Shown: piece by piece, positions 28,860-36,788 of the stretch
Numbering within the stretch: position 1 is the first letter of the stretch
Layout: every line of letters starts with the position of its first letter
Assembly: GCF_003054265.1 (NCBI RefSeq)
Contig: NZ_QBKT01000001.1
Coordinates: forward strand, 1 to 64,000
Source: Kordia periserrulae
GTDB lineage: Bacteria; Bacteroidota; Bacteroidia; Flavobacteriales; Flavobacteriaceae
Direction: 5' to 3'
DNA: 64,000 nucleotides
The notes under the pieces: model-generated
What the model was told of the DNA's origin: nothing
Databases searched by the model: none
What the model saw: the letters and a program-made list of their open reading frames with translations, nothing else
Position numbers and translations under genes: made by a program

Positions 28860-30443
28860 TTATTTTTTAATAGCTTTCATATATCGTGAAAGTTCTTCTT
28901 TTACTCTTGGCGCTAATAATACCAATCCAATCATATTAGGAACCATCATGGCAAAGATCATGGCATCGGAGAATCCAATGACTGAATCTAAGCTTGCTGC
29001 TGCACCAACGATAACGAATAAACAGAAAAACACTTTATACGTATATTCTGCTTTTTTAGTTCTTCCAAAAAGGTATGCCCAACCTTGGAAACCATAGTAA
29101 GACCAAGAAATCATCGTACTAAATGCAAATAGTACAACTGCTACTGTTAATACATACGGGAACCAACTAATTACACTACCAAAAGCTCCTGAAGTCATTA
29201 AGATTGCTTCTGCATCGTTTGATGGTCCTCCAGTTGCAAGTGAACCTGTAATGATTAATACCAAAGCTGTCATGGTACACACTACAACTGTATCAATAAA
29301 TGGCTCTAACAATGCTACCATTCCTTCGCTGGCTGCGTATTTTGTTTTTACTGCTGAATGCGCAATGGATGACGAACCAATACCGGCTTCGTTAGAGAAT
29401 GCTGCACGTCTAAATCCTTGAATTAAAACTCCGATGGCACCACCAGCAATTCCTTCTGGGCTAAATGCTCCTGAAAAAATTTGACCAAATGCATCGCCTA
29501 CCATGCCAATATTTGCAAAAATTACGAATAGAGAAGCTGCCACATAAATAACTACCATAAATGGTACAATCTTGTCGGTTACTTTCGCAATTTTCTTGAT
29601 TCCTCCAATAATCACAATACCTACTAATACAGACATTACTAGACCAAATACCCAGCCATAACCATGAAGAAACGATTGTTCTCCTCCTGTAATATTTTCA
29701 ACTAATTGAAATGCTTGGTTTACTTGGAACATGTTTCCGCCTCCAAACGAACCTCCAATTACGAAGATGGCAAATAATACAGCTAATACTTTACCAAGTC
29801 CTGCAAGTCCTTTTGTTTTGAGTCCTTTTGTTAAGTAATACATTGGTCCACCATATACCGTTCCGTCTTCTCCAATGTCTCTATATTTTACACCAAGTGT
29901 ACATTCTACAAACTTGGATGCCATTCCTAAAAACCCCGCAATAATCATCCAAAATGTTGCACCTGCGCCACCAATGGAAACTGCAATGGCAACTCCTGCA
30001 ATATTTCCTAAACCAACAGTAGCAGATAAAGCGGCTGTTAAGGCTTGAAAATGCGAAACTTCTCCTTCATGACCTTCTACTGCTATGGTTTCTATAGCAT
30101 CGCCTCCAGGAGTGGAATCTCCTGCGGCTATCATAGATTCATGATGATCAACTTCGTCATATTTTCCTCTTACAATATTTACTGAGGTAAAGAAGCCTCT
30201 AAAGTTGATAAATTTAAAATATACCGTGAAGTACAATGCTCCTAATATTAACGGAAATAATACCCAGTACACTTTGATGTTTTCTGTAAATGGAATTTGA
30301 TAAAAGATTGCTTGTACAAACCATCCTGTAGCATTTCCAAAAGCTTCATCGATTTGTTTGTCAAGTCCTTTTTCGGCGGCATCTTGAGCAAAAGTTAGTA
30401 ATGGTAATAAGATTGAAAATACTGAAAGAAGATATTTCTTCAT
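28860..30443 (-). CDS. Sodium:alanine symporter family (AGCS) amino acid carrier
   Basis: A 527-residue multi-span inner-membrane carrier for Na+-coupled uptake of alanine or glycine. Family landmarks include GLGNIAGVAIAVSIGGAGAT, KFVECTLGVKYRD and GFRRAAFSNEAGIGSSSIAH. Unusually for a carrier, residues 1-19 look like a cleavable signal peptide (ending TFAQ) followed by an extra periplasmic N-terminal stretch; this form is common in Bacteroidota. It follows the K+ channel gene after 111 nt. Substrate specificity is not certain. Confidence 0.9.
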   Translation of the reverse strand: MKKYLLSVFSILLPLLTFAQDAAEKGLDKQIDEAFGNATGWFVQAIFYQIPFTENIKVYWVLFPLILGALYFTVYFKFINFRGFFTSVNIVRGKYDEVDHHESMIAAGDSTPGGDAIETIAVEGHEGEVSHFQALTAALSATVGLGNIAGVAIAVSIGGAGATFWMIIAGFLGMASKFVECTLGVKYRDIGEDGTVYGGPMYYLTKGLKTKGLAGLGKVLAVLFAIFVIGGSFGGGNMFQVNQAFQLVENITGGEQSFLHGYGWVFGLVMSVLVGIVIIGGIKKIAKVTDKIVPFMVVIYVAASLFVIFANIGMVGDAFGQIFSGAFSPEGIAGGAIGVLIQGFRRAAFSNEAGIGSSSIAHSAVKTKYAASEGMVALLEPFIDTVVVCTMTALVLIITGSLATGGPSNDAEAILMTSGAFGSVISWFPYVLTVAVVLFAFSTMISWSYYGFQGWAYLFGRTKKAEYTYKVFFCLFVIVGAAASLDSVIGFSDAMIFAMMVPNMIGLVLLAPRVKEELSRYMKAIKK

Positions 30444-30554
30444 GATATTGTATCTGATTAGTTAATATTTGTTTTTGGGTGTAATGGACAGCAAGATGCT
30501 AAAAAAAAATTGCTTAATCAAGTTTTGTGTCTTAAATAAGATTTTTCGTCCCTT

Positions 30555-31562
30555 TTATAGATTGTATTTTTCTTTGAGCGATTTGATTTGCTCTGGACGC
30601 CCCAACACAATGATTTTTGAATTTTTTACGAGTTTTAATTCCGCGCCAGGGTTGATAATATACTCGCCTTCAGGAGTTTTGTAACCAATAACAGTACAAC
30701 CTGTTTGATGGCGCAAGTCCAATTCTTTGAGGGTAATTTCTTTGTCGGAACTCGTAATGTCTTCCGTACGTAGTTCTTCAACATTGTTGGTATTTTTTCC
30801 ACCGATGGAGAGATTGTCAATAAATTCTACCAAATCGGGTACTACAACTAGAGACGCCATGTGCTCACCACCAATTTTATCAGGCATAATCACGTTGTCA
30901 GCTCCTGCAAGTTTTAATTTTTTATACGAAGATTCATGCGAAGCTCTACTGATAATCAATAACTTGTTGTTGATTTGACGCGCTGACAATACCACAAACA
31001 AATTGTCTGCATCACTCGGAAGCGCCGTAATTAAACATTTGGCATTGTGGATTCCCGCAGTTTCCAACACTTCGTCTTCACTTGCATTTCCTTCCACAAA
31101 AAACAAATCCGAATTTTCAAACCGTTCAATAACGTTTCTATCTTTTTCAATAATGACAAATTCCTGATTGTGCGTTTGCAGCTTTTCCGCGGCTTCTTTT
31201 CCATTACGTCCAAATCCACATATAATGATATGATTGTCCATACGTCTGATTTTTTTTAGCGTTTTGCGTTGTATAATATTTTTTAGTGTACTTCTACTTA
31301 AAATAAATTCGGTAATCACAGAAATGGCATACGCAAATACAAATACACTAATAATGATTAGAAAGACCGTGAATAATTTTCCATTGTCATCCAACGGTAC
31401 GACTTCTTGAAAACCCACTGTAGTTACCGTAATGACCGTCATGTACACGCCGTCAATCACCGTGCAACCCGTAATAGCCATAAACCCTACGATTCCAATT
31501 ATCAAAACTAGGAATAAGAGTGCCAGCGCAATGTAAAATTTCGACTTAAAAAATCTATACAT
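30555..31562 (-). CDS. Two-TM potassium channel with RCK (TrkA-N/TrkA-C) domains
   Basis: A 335-residue MthK-like channel. Two transmembrane helices (about residues 9-30 and 62-88) flank a pore loop with filter TTVGFQE at 47-53, where the canonical sequence is TVGYGD. A Rossmann RCK_N domain begins IIICGFGRNGKEAA (about 113-125), and a TrkA-C domain occupies roughly 250-335. It probably lets K+ or other cations pass under nucleotide or ligand control. The ATG lies 2 nt after the upstream PspC-like gene's stop, so the two are cotranscribed. Confidence 0.88.
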   Translation of the reverse strand: MYRFFKSKFYIALALLFLVLIIGIVGFMAITGCTVIDGVYMTVITVTTVGFQEVVPLDDNGKLFTVFLIIISVFVFAYAISVITEFILSRSTLKNIIQRKTLKKIRRMDNHIIICGFGRNGKEAAEKLQTHNQEFVIIEKDRNVIERFENSDLFFVEGNASEDEVLETAGIHNAKCLITALPSDADNLFVVLSARQINNKLLIISRASHESSYKKLKLAGADNVIMPDKIGGEHMASLVVVPDLVEFIDNLSIGGKNTNNVEELRTEDITSSDKEITLKELDLRHQTGCTVIGYKTPEGEYIINPGAELKLVKNSKIIVLGRPEQIKSLKEKYNL

Positions 31563-31564
31563 GG

Positions 31565-31792
31565 TTATAGGTCAAACACAGAAGTTCTTTTGGTGTAAAT
31601 TAAGTCTTTTAATCTTAATATAAAAGCTAAGGTAAGATATAATGCAAAACTAAAACCTAAGGTTGCAAACGTAACATATACAAAGAATAAACGCACATTT
31701 TTAGCGCGCATTCCTAAACGTTCTGCCAATCGCGACAGCACGCCGAAGCCGTGTTTTTCAAAAAAATAACGAAGTTTATACACAAATTTCAT
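31565..31792 (-). CDS. Small PspC-domain-like membrane protein
   Basis: A 75-residue protein with a basic N-terminal segment (GVLSRLAERLGMRAKNVRLFF) and one hydrophobic helix (about 38-58), matching the PspC family pattern, whose larger members take part in phage-shock or membrane-stress responses. It is translationally linked to the K+ channel gene, 2 nt away, which suggests a joint membrane function. Confidence 0.75.
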   Translation of the reverse strand: MKFVYKLRYFFEKHGFGVLSRLAERLGMRAKNVRLFFVYVTFATLGFSFALYLTLAFILRLKDLIYTKRTSVFDL

Positions 31793-31844
31793 CTGTAATT
31801 GCTTGCTTTTTTACAATTCGCAAGATAACGCTTTTTCGCATAAA

Positions 31845-31871
31845 AAAAGTCACTAACGCGTAGTGACTTTT
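31845..31871. terminator. Bidirectional terminator after the metalloprotease gene
   Basis: A perfect 11-bp stem aaaagtcacta / tagtgactttt with a 5-nt loop. On the minus strand a T run follows, and it lies about 24 nt beyond the metalloprotease stop. Confidence 0.85.
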
Positions 31872-31894
31872 CAACTTTAAAGATATCTTTTTTT

Positions 31895-32734
31895 TTAGTA
31901 AAGCACCTCTAATGCAGTTTTGTCATTGTTATTAAAATTAATTGCCGGTCCACACGATTGCATGATGGATGTAGAATCTGAACCTGTTGGCGTTCCTGGA
32001 ATGTAGATAGCTCCAACACCAGCACTTCCTTCATTAATGTTTTGTCCACAACTCTGACGTGTTTGGTAATCGGTATGACGCAATCCGATACAGTGTCCTA
32101 TTTCGTGTGCCATTGTTCCAGCCAACTCACTTACGTTTGGCGCAATAGATGATATTTCAAACCAACGACTGTTGATTCCGAAGCCTTTTGCTGGATCTCC
32201 TTTGCGTGTTGGGAAACCTGCAGCTCTTCCTAACGTGATGAATCCGCCAGACTCCAATTCGTAAAATTCCGTTACTTCAATATCTGCTTTATTTGGTCCT
32301 CGCTGTCCGAAATTAACTCTCGTAAACGAAATTCGAAGATTCAAATTGTTATACATATTAATAGTAGCATCAAGCGCATTAGAACCTAAAGTTCCTAAAT
32401 CTGGATCAACACTAATAGTAATGACTCTAGGCAAGCCAGATACTAAGTTTGTCGTACGATAATGCTTTGCTGCTGGGTCAATAGATTGTAACTCATCAAT
32501 TTGCTCGTAGGTAAAAAACATATCTTCTACTGCAACACCTTCTTCTCCCATAAAATTGGTGATAAAAGCCCTAGACGTGTCAAAATACGCAGCATCAAGT
32601 TTTGCTAAAATTTCAGGACTTACTTTTCCTTCTTCTTGTAAAAGTTCGTCTGTTTGGTCTGTTTGACACGCTGTGAATGTTGCAAATACGATTGCGAAAA
32701 CAGCAATTAGTAATGTGAATTTTTTAGTTTTCAT
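31895..32734 (-). CDS. Zinc metalloprotease lipoprotein (HEIGH motif, M57-like)
   Basis: A 279-residue protein starting at ATG 32734 (MKTKKFTLLIAVFAIVF); an upstream in-frame start adds 17 residues before the signal and is rejected. The lipobox ends at C23 (FTACQTD), so it is exported and lipid-anchored. The active-site motif is HEIGHCIGLRH with H210, E211, H214 and H220, as in the dual-action HEIGH peptidases of Bacteroidota. The C-terminal SIMQSCG resembles a Met-turn. Substrate unknown. It forms a single-gene unit ended by the terminator at 31845. Confidence 0.85.
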   Translation of the reverse strand: MKTKKFTLLIAVFAIVFATFTACQTDQTDELLQEEGKVSPEILAKLDAAYFDTSRAFITNFMGEEGVAVEDMFFTYEQIDELQSIDPAAKHYRTTNLVSGLPRVITISVDPDLGTLGSNALDATINMYNNLNLRISFTRVNFGQRGPNKADIEVTEFYELESGGFITLGRAAGFPTRKGDPAKGFGINSRWFEISSIAPNVSELAGTMAHEIGHCIGLRHTDYQTRQSCGQNINEGSAGVGAIYIPGTPTGSDSTSIMQSCGPAINFNNNDKTALEVLY

Positions 32735-32895
32735 ACATAAAAAGTTTTGGGTTTGTTTTTGGTTAATTTGCCATAAACATATCAATTTATTATGATTTTT
32801 ACTACACTATATTTAGATTTTTCGATGAAATACTGTGTTTTTTATAATTCGTTTTGTCTGTTTTATCAGTAACGTTGACAGAATTGACCGATTTT

Positions 32896-34185
32896 TTAGT
32901 TTTGTAGTTGATGCAGTAAGGTACTCCCAATAGCACATTCCAAACACTTATCGCGATTGCAATAATTTTTTTTGAGTTCAAGCAAAGCTTGAGTTTGTAG
33001 CGCGTTTTCAATATTGATATTTTTAGTCGTAAATTTTTGAATGATGGCATTTTTTTCGGGAGAAATGGTACAAAGTAATTGTAAAATTCCATCAACCGCT
33101 AGTTTGCCTTGATACTTTTGATAACAATATTGTAACGGAATGATGCTATTGATAAGCAATACATCTATGAACTTTTTGGATACTTTTTTGATGCGCTTGG
33201 GCGATTGCTTCTCAAACGTATAATGTGTTTCCCAAAATGAACTCGTGGTGACTTGCAATATTGTGTACAATTGCTCTAGCGAAGTTGTGTGGATGACTTT
33301 GGAGAACAAATGTTGTTGCTGGTGATACAACGTCGCTAATTGTGAGATGCGAATGGTAGGAAAATTAGCAGGACGCGTTCTAAAGAATTGCAACGGAATT
33401 GTCGGTGTTTTTTTGTGTTGAAATTTGTGACAGAGATAGGTAAATTCTTTTTGCAATGTCACATAATACTGTTCTTGAGAGGCTTCTTGCGAAAGCAAAC
33501 CAACCATCCCGAATAAAAAGGCTTCTAAAGTTTGTTGTGAATCGCTAAATTTTCGTAGCAAGCCAAAATCCACCGAACAAGCCGCTTCATAGAATGCTTG
33601 ACTGTTGAGTTTGAGTCCGAAACCTTTTGCCATTAAACGGAATAATACAGCTTCCCAATCGTAATTGCTTTCCTTGACGAGTTTTTCAATTTCAGCAGCT
33701 TTCGTTTCCAATCGCTCCAAATACACACGCTCTAGCCAATTTTCAAGTAAAAAATCATTCAACACAGGAAAATCTGCTTCGCAATGCATCCATTTGGGCG
33801 ATTGATGCAGTAGTTTTTGATAGCGTGCCAACATCGCTTCATCGCAATAATTTTTGAGAACTATGGTCGGAATTACAGAATTGTCTTTTCGGTGAACGTC
33901 CATATCGTGATTCCAAACGACATGCAAAATTACGTTATCATAATTGGTATCGTTTTCATGATGATGTACAAACCAATCCGACGATTGCACATGCATTTCC
34001 ACGTTTCCTGCCCACAATTGGCCACCGATTCGCAATTGGGCATTAAAAAAGTCAGGTCCCGCATATTGATTGCGTGTTCCTAAATGCATGATTTCTACTG
34101 TTTCTCCCTGTGAAGTTTCAAGGTTTTGCAGATGTAGTTTGCCAAATTTCCACAAATAATATAAAAAGTCTTCTCGTACCGTCAT
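32896..34185 (-). CDS. DUF2851 family protein
   Basis: A 429-residue soluble protein recognised by the DUF2851 N-terminus: EDFLYYLWKFGKLHLQNLET, then NQYAGPDFFNAQLRIGGQLW and GNVEMHVQSSDWFVHHH. Asp and His residues in this region give it the look of a nuclease-like fold, but the function is not known. The C-terminal CNRDKCLECAIG contains clustered cysteines. It stands between the metalloprotease and the rhodanese genes without tight spacing to either. Confidence 0.88.
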   Translation of the reverse strand: MTVREDFLYYLWKFGKLHLQNLETSQGETVEIMHLGTRNQYAGPDFFNAQLRIGGQLWAGNVEMHVQSSDWFVHHHENDTNYDNVILHVVWNHDMDVHRKDNSVIPTIVLKNYCDEAMLARYQKLLHQSPKWMHCEADFPVLNDFLLENWLERVYLERLETKAAEIEKLVKESNYDWEAVLFRLMAKGFGLKLNSQAFYEAACSVDFGLLRKFSDSQQTLEAFLFGMVGLLSQEASQEQYYVTLQKEFTYLCHKFQHKKTPTIPLQFFRTRPANFPTIRISQLATLYHQQQHLFSKVIHTTSLEQLYTILQVTTSSFWETHYTFEKQSPKRIKKVSKKFIDVLLINSIIPLQYCYQKYQGKLAVDGILQLLCTISPEKNAIIQKFTTKNINIENALQTQALLELKKNYCNRDKCLECAIGSTLLHQLQN

Positions 34186-34297
34186 ATTGATAATTATTAG
34201 GTTGCTAATAATTTCAATGAGAAGTTGTGGTGTATGATTCTACGAGTTGCTTTCTACAAAAATATGTTTTTTGGGGATGTTAACGAAGTATTGAAAA

Positions 34298-34711
34298 TCA
34301 AGGTTTTTCCAGTTTGTAACCTTCAGCCATCCACGCTTTGATTCCACCTTCAACATTGTGCGTTTTGTCATAGCCCAATTCTCGAAGTTTGATAACCGCT
34401 TTGGCACTTCGATTGCCTCCACGACAATACACATATACATCTGTATCTTTTGGAATTTTCGCTGTGGCTTGTTCAATAAAGTTTTCTTCAAAGAAATCGG
34501 CTTCTAAAGCAGTACTTGTTATTTTCCCGTCTGCAATTTCTTGTGGTGTACGCACATCCAACACAATGATATCTTCATTTTGTAATAATTCATGGAGTTC
34601 TGTAACTGTTACATCTTTTTGCTGGGAAGTATCTTCACATCCCACAAAAGAAAAAAACAGTACTAAAAATCCAACCGTAAAAATGACTTTTCGTGCGCTC
34701 ATTGATGCCAT
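34298..34711 (-). CDS. Rhodanese-like lipoprotein
   Basis: A 137-residue single rhodanese domain behind a lipoprotein signal (lipobox FVGC, C25). The active-site loop is CRGGNRS with C96, and VLDVRTPQEIADGKI precedes it. Rhodaneses carry persulfide sulfur on the loop cysteine. Its start is 1 nt after the stop of the cytosolic rhodanese gene, so the two are cotranscribed and put the same activity on two sides of the membrane. ATG 34702 (M4) is an alternative start. Confidence 0.9.
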   Translation of the reverse strand: MASMSARKVIFTVGFLVLFFSFVGCEDTSQQKDVTVTELHELLQNEDIIVLDVRTPQEIADGKITSTALEADFFEENFIEQATAKIPKDTDVYVYCRGGNRSAKAVIKLRELGYDKTHNVEGGIKAWMAEGYKLEKP

Positions 34712-34712
34712 T

Positions 34713-35024
34713 TTAACTTGTTTTATCGCCTTGCCATTCCATAAATCCGCCCATCAAATTGTAGGTGTTTTCAAAACCAACACTGTTCATTACAGCACAT
34801 GCCTGCGCGCTTCGTCCGCCAGAGCGACAATACACATAGTAGTTTTTTGCAGGATCGAGTTTTTTTACTTCATCAATAAAACCTTGTCCTAAAAAGATAT
34901 CGATATGCTTTGCATTGGGAATGTGACCTTCATCCACTTCGTCTTGCGTACGAACATCAATAATGACTGCATTGTCGTCATTTGCCAATTGCTCTTGCCA
35001 TTCTTGTTGCGTTAAATCTGCCAT
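34713..35024 (-). CDS. Cytosolic rhodanese-like sulfurtransferase
   Basis: A 103-residue rhodanese domain with no signal peptide. IIDVRTQDEVDEGHIPNAKH leads to the active-site loop CRSGGRS with C66. Likely role: persulfide transfer in the cytosol. It is the first gene of the rhodanese pair. A -7 element TATCTTTG lies upstream. Confidence 0.92.
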   Translation of the reverse strand: MADLTQQEWQEQLANDDNAVIIDVRTQDEVDEGHIPNAKHIDIFLGQGFIDEVKKLDPAKNYYVYCRSGGRSAQACAVMNSVGFENTYNLMGGFMEWQGDKTS

Positions 35025-35061
35025 AGTATTTTTGTAAATAGTGTTGTTTTGAATGATTTTT

Positions 35062-35097
35062 CAAAGATAATCATTTCGTTCTATAAAAATATTCAAA
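35062..35097 (-). promoter_or_regulatory. Candidate promoter of the rhodanese pair
   Basis: TATCTTTG at 35069-35062 fits TAnnTTTG, with a TTTG at 35097-35094 24 nt further up, slightly longer than the usual spacing. The -7 box ends 37 nt before the ATG. Confidence 0.45.
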
Positions 35098-35134
35098 AAA
35101 CTGCAACTATTGATTTTCACAATAAAAAACAAAA

Positions 35135-35158
35135 AAACCGAAGCAAAAACTTCGGTTT
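35135..35158 (-). terminator. Terminator after the redoxin lipoprotein gene
   Basis: The 8-bp stem aaaccgaa / ttcggttt with an 8-nt loop is followed on the minus strand by TTTTTTTG and more T. It is preceded by a TCTAA-rich tract (35180-35236) just after the redoxin stop. Confidence 0.75.
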
Positions 35159-35238
35159 CTATGTATAATTAAAGTGACTTCTAAAAAAGTCTAAACGTCT
35201 AACTCGTCTAAAATTCTAATAATCTAAAAAGTCTAACA

Positions 35239-35910
35239 TCAAACTTTAATAGAACAACCAATGGCTTTCGTTGTCTTTACCTCAACTTCTTTTCCAGCCA
35301 ATAAGGCATCAACAGCATCTTCCACATAACGTTTTGACACGGAAGAAGCATCTTTGTAATTGTCGTCAATAGCGCCAATATATTTTACTTGGTGTCCTTT
35401 TGGTGTTTTTGCAATTACGTACATGTGTGGCGTGCGCGTTGCGCCAAATTTTGGATATACTTTTTGTCCTTCATCTAGCATGTACGGAAAGGTAAATCCT
35501 TTTTCTTTTGCGCGGACTTTCATCGCTTCAAAACTATCTCCAGGCTTGGTTTCAGGATTGTTTGGATTGATAGCAATGACAGGATAGCCTTTGCTAGCGT
35601 ATTTTTTGTCCAACTCTATCAATCTGTCTTCGTAGGCTACAGAATACGGACAGGTGTTGCAGGTAAATGTTAAAATAAATCCTTTTGCTTCTTTAAAATC
35701 GCTCATAGAAACCATGTTTCCGTCTACGTTTTTCAGTGAAAAATCTGCAACGATATCGCCTACTTGGTAACCATTCACGACTTCTTTTGCTGGTTTTTCC
35801 GTGTTTTCAGCAACGACTTTTGAATCGGTGTTGTTGTCTTCTTTTTTCTTTTCTTCACAAGAAACTGCGACGAAAAGCAATGCTAATAGTGCTACTTTTA
35901 TAGTTTTCAT
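35239..35910 (-). CDS. Thioredoxin-family (AhpC/TSA-like redoxin) lipoprotein
   Basis: A 223-residue exported thiol protein. The lipobox ends at C18 (VAVSCEEKK), followed by a charged linker. The thioredoxin fold has the active site CNTCP (C84 and C87), a redoxin-type motif, and the cis-Pro loop RTPHMYVIA. It ends with conserved AIGCSIKV. It lies 18 nt downstream of the TlpA-like gene, so the two form a periplasm-side thiol-redox operon. The exact substrate, disulfide or peroxide, is not evident. Confidence 0.88.
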   Translation of the reverse strand: MKTIKVALLALLFVAVSCEEKKKEDNNTDSKVVAENTEKPAKEVVNGYQVGDIVADFSLKNVDGNMVSMSDFKEAKGFILTFTCNTCPYSVAYEDRLIELDKKYASKGYPVIAINPNNPETKPGDSFEAMKVRAKEKGFTFPYMLDEGQKVYPKFGATRTPHMYVIAKTPKGHQVKYIGAIDDNYKDASSVSKRYVEDAVDALLAGKEVEVKTTKAIGCSIKV

Positions 35911-35928
35911 TTTGGTGTTTTTTATGGG

Positions 35929-36471
35929 TTAATTGATAAAATTTCGTAATTCACTTTCAAGTTCTGCTTTGGTAAACGAATGCTCGTAAAATTTTCGTTT
36001 TCCTTTTTTGTAAATCACCGTCGCCGGAATAGCACCAGACCATTCTTTGGATACTTTCGGAATCCAGGCGTTTTGGTCAGGATCGTCCAATAATACTTGT
36101 TCGGATTGCAGCTTGTTTTTTGCTAAAAAAGAATTGAGCTTTTTCAGATTAAAATCCAAACTTACCAACAATACTTTGACATTTTTGTCTTTATACTCTT
36201 GATTGACAGCTTCAAAATACGGCAATTCCTTTACACACGGCGCGCACCAAGTTGCCCAAAAATTGACAACATGAATATTATCGTCTTCAATGTTGAGGTA
36301 TTTTTCAAATTGCTCAAAATTCAATACAGGAATATCTGTTTGTGGCGTTGCTTCGCTAGCCGTCGTTTTTACTGTTTCTTTCGTATTTTCTGCGACAACT
36401 TTTGTGGATTTGGTTTCGCTTTTACAAGAGATGAGAACAATTAATAAAAGAATATAACTGACTTTTTTCAT
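35929..36471 (-). CDS. TlpA/ResA-type thioredoxin lipoprotein
   Basis: A 180-residue exported thioredoxin-fold protein with lipobox C16 (VLISCKSET) and the reducing active site WCAPC (C76, C79) in VVNFWATWCAPCVKELP. The cis-Pro region is GAIPATVIYKKGK. ResA/TlpA proteins reduce periplasmic disulfides, for example in cytochrome c maturation. No cytochrome assembly genes are nearby, so the partner is unknown. First gene of the two-gene redox operon. Confidence 0.9.
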   Translation of the reverse strand: MKKVSYILLLIVLISCKSETKSTKVVAENTKETVKTTASEATPQTDIPVLNFEQFEKYLNIEDDNIHVVNFWATWCAPCVKELPYFEAVNQEYKDKNVKVLLVSLDFNLKKLNSFLAKNKLQSEQVLLDDPDQNAWIPKVSKEWSGAIPATVIYKKGKRKFYEHSFTKAELESELRNFIN

Positions 36472-36626
36472 AACGGTTTTTAATAAACATTAAAAATACT
36501 AAAAGTCTCTCGGAAAGCTTTTCTATTTAACACATTTTAAGATTTATAAAGTGACATCTACGGTTTTACCTTACTCAAATTTCACGCTAGTTTGATATCT
36601 TTCAAAAAACTTAAAATGTTACAATC

Positions 36627-36782
36627 ATGAAGAAAAGAAATTTACAAACCATCAAACTGAACAAGCAAACTATTTCAACATTGGATACTGCTATTGTATT
36701 TGGAGGATTTCGTTCGCCAGCAGAAGAAAAATCTGAAGTGAGCAAATGCAACGCTGGAACCAACCGAGTTTGCTGTGCATAA
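36627..36782 (+). CDS. Lanthipeptide-like RiPP precursor peptide (orphan)
   Basis: A 51-residue ORF. The leader starts MKKRNLQTIKLNKQTISTLD, which matches the Bacteroidota class I lanthipeptide-type leader (K-rich start, then LNKxTISxLD), and it reaches a double-glycine at residues 26-27. The remaining 24 residues, FRSPAEEKSEVSKCNAGTNR then VCCA, hold three Cys (41, 49, 50) with Ser30, Ser36, Ser39 and Thr45 that could be dehydrated. It is the only plus-strand gene among minus-strand neighbours. No LanB, LanC, radical SAM enzyme or peptidase-type exporter is in the window, so any modifying enzyme must act from elsewhere. Its stop is only 6 nt from the convergent DUF1501 stop. The family assignment is from memory of leader motifs. 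Confidence 0.75.
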   Translation: MKKRNLQTIKLNKQTISTLDTAIVFGGFRSPAEEKSEVSKCNAGTNRVCCA

Positions 36783-36788
36783 AGCAAT

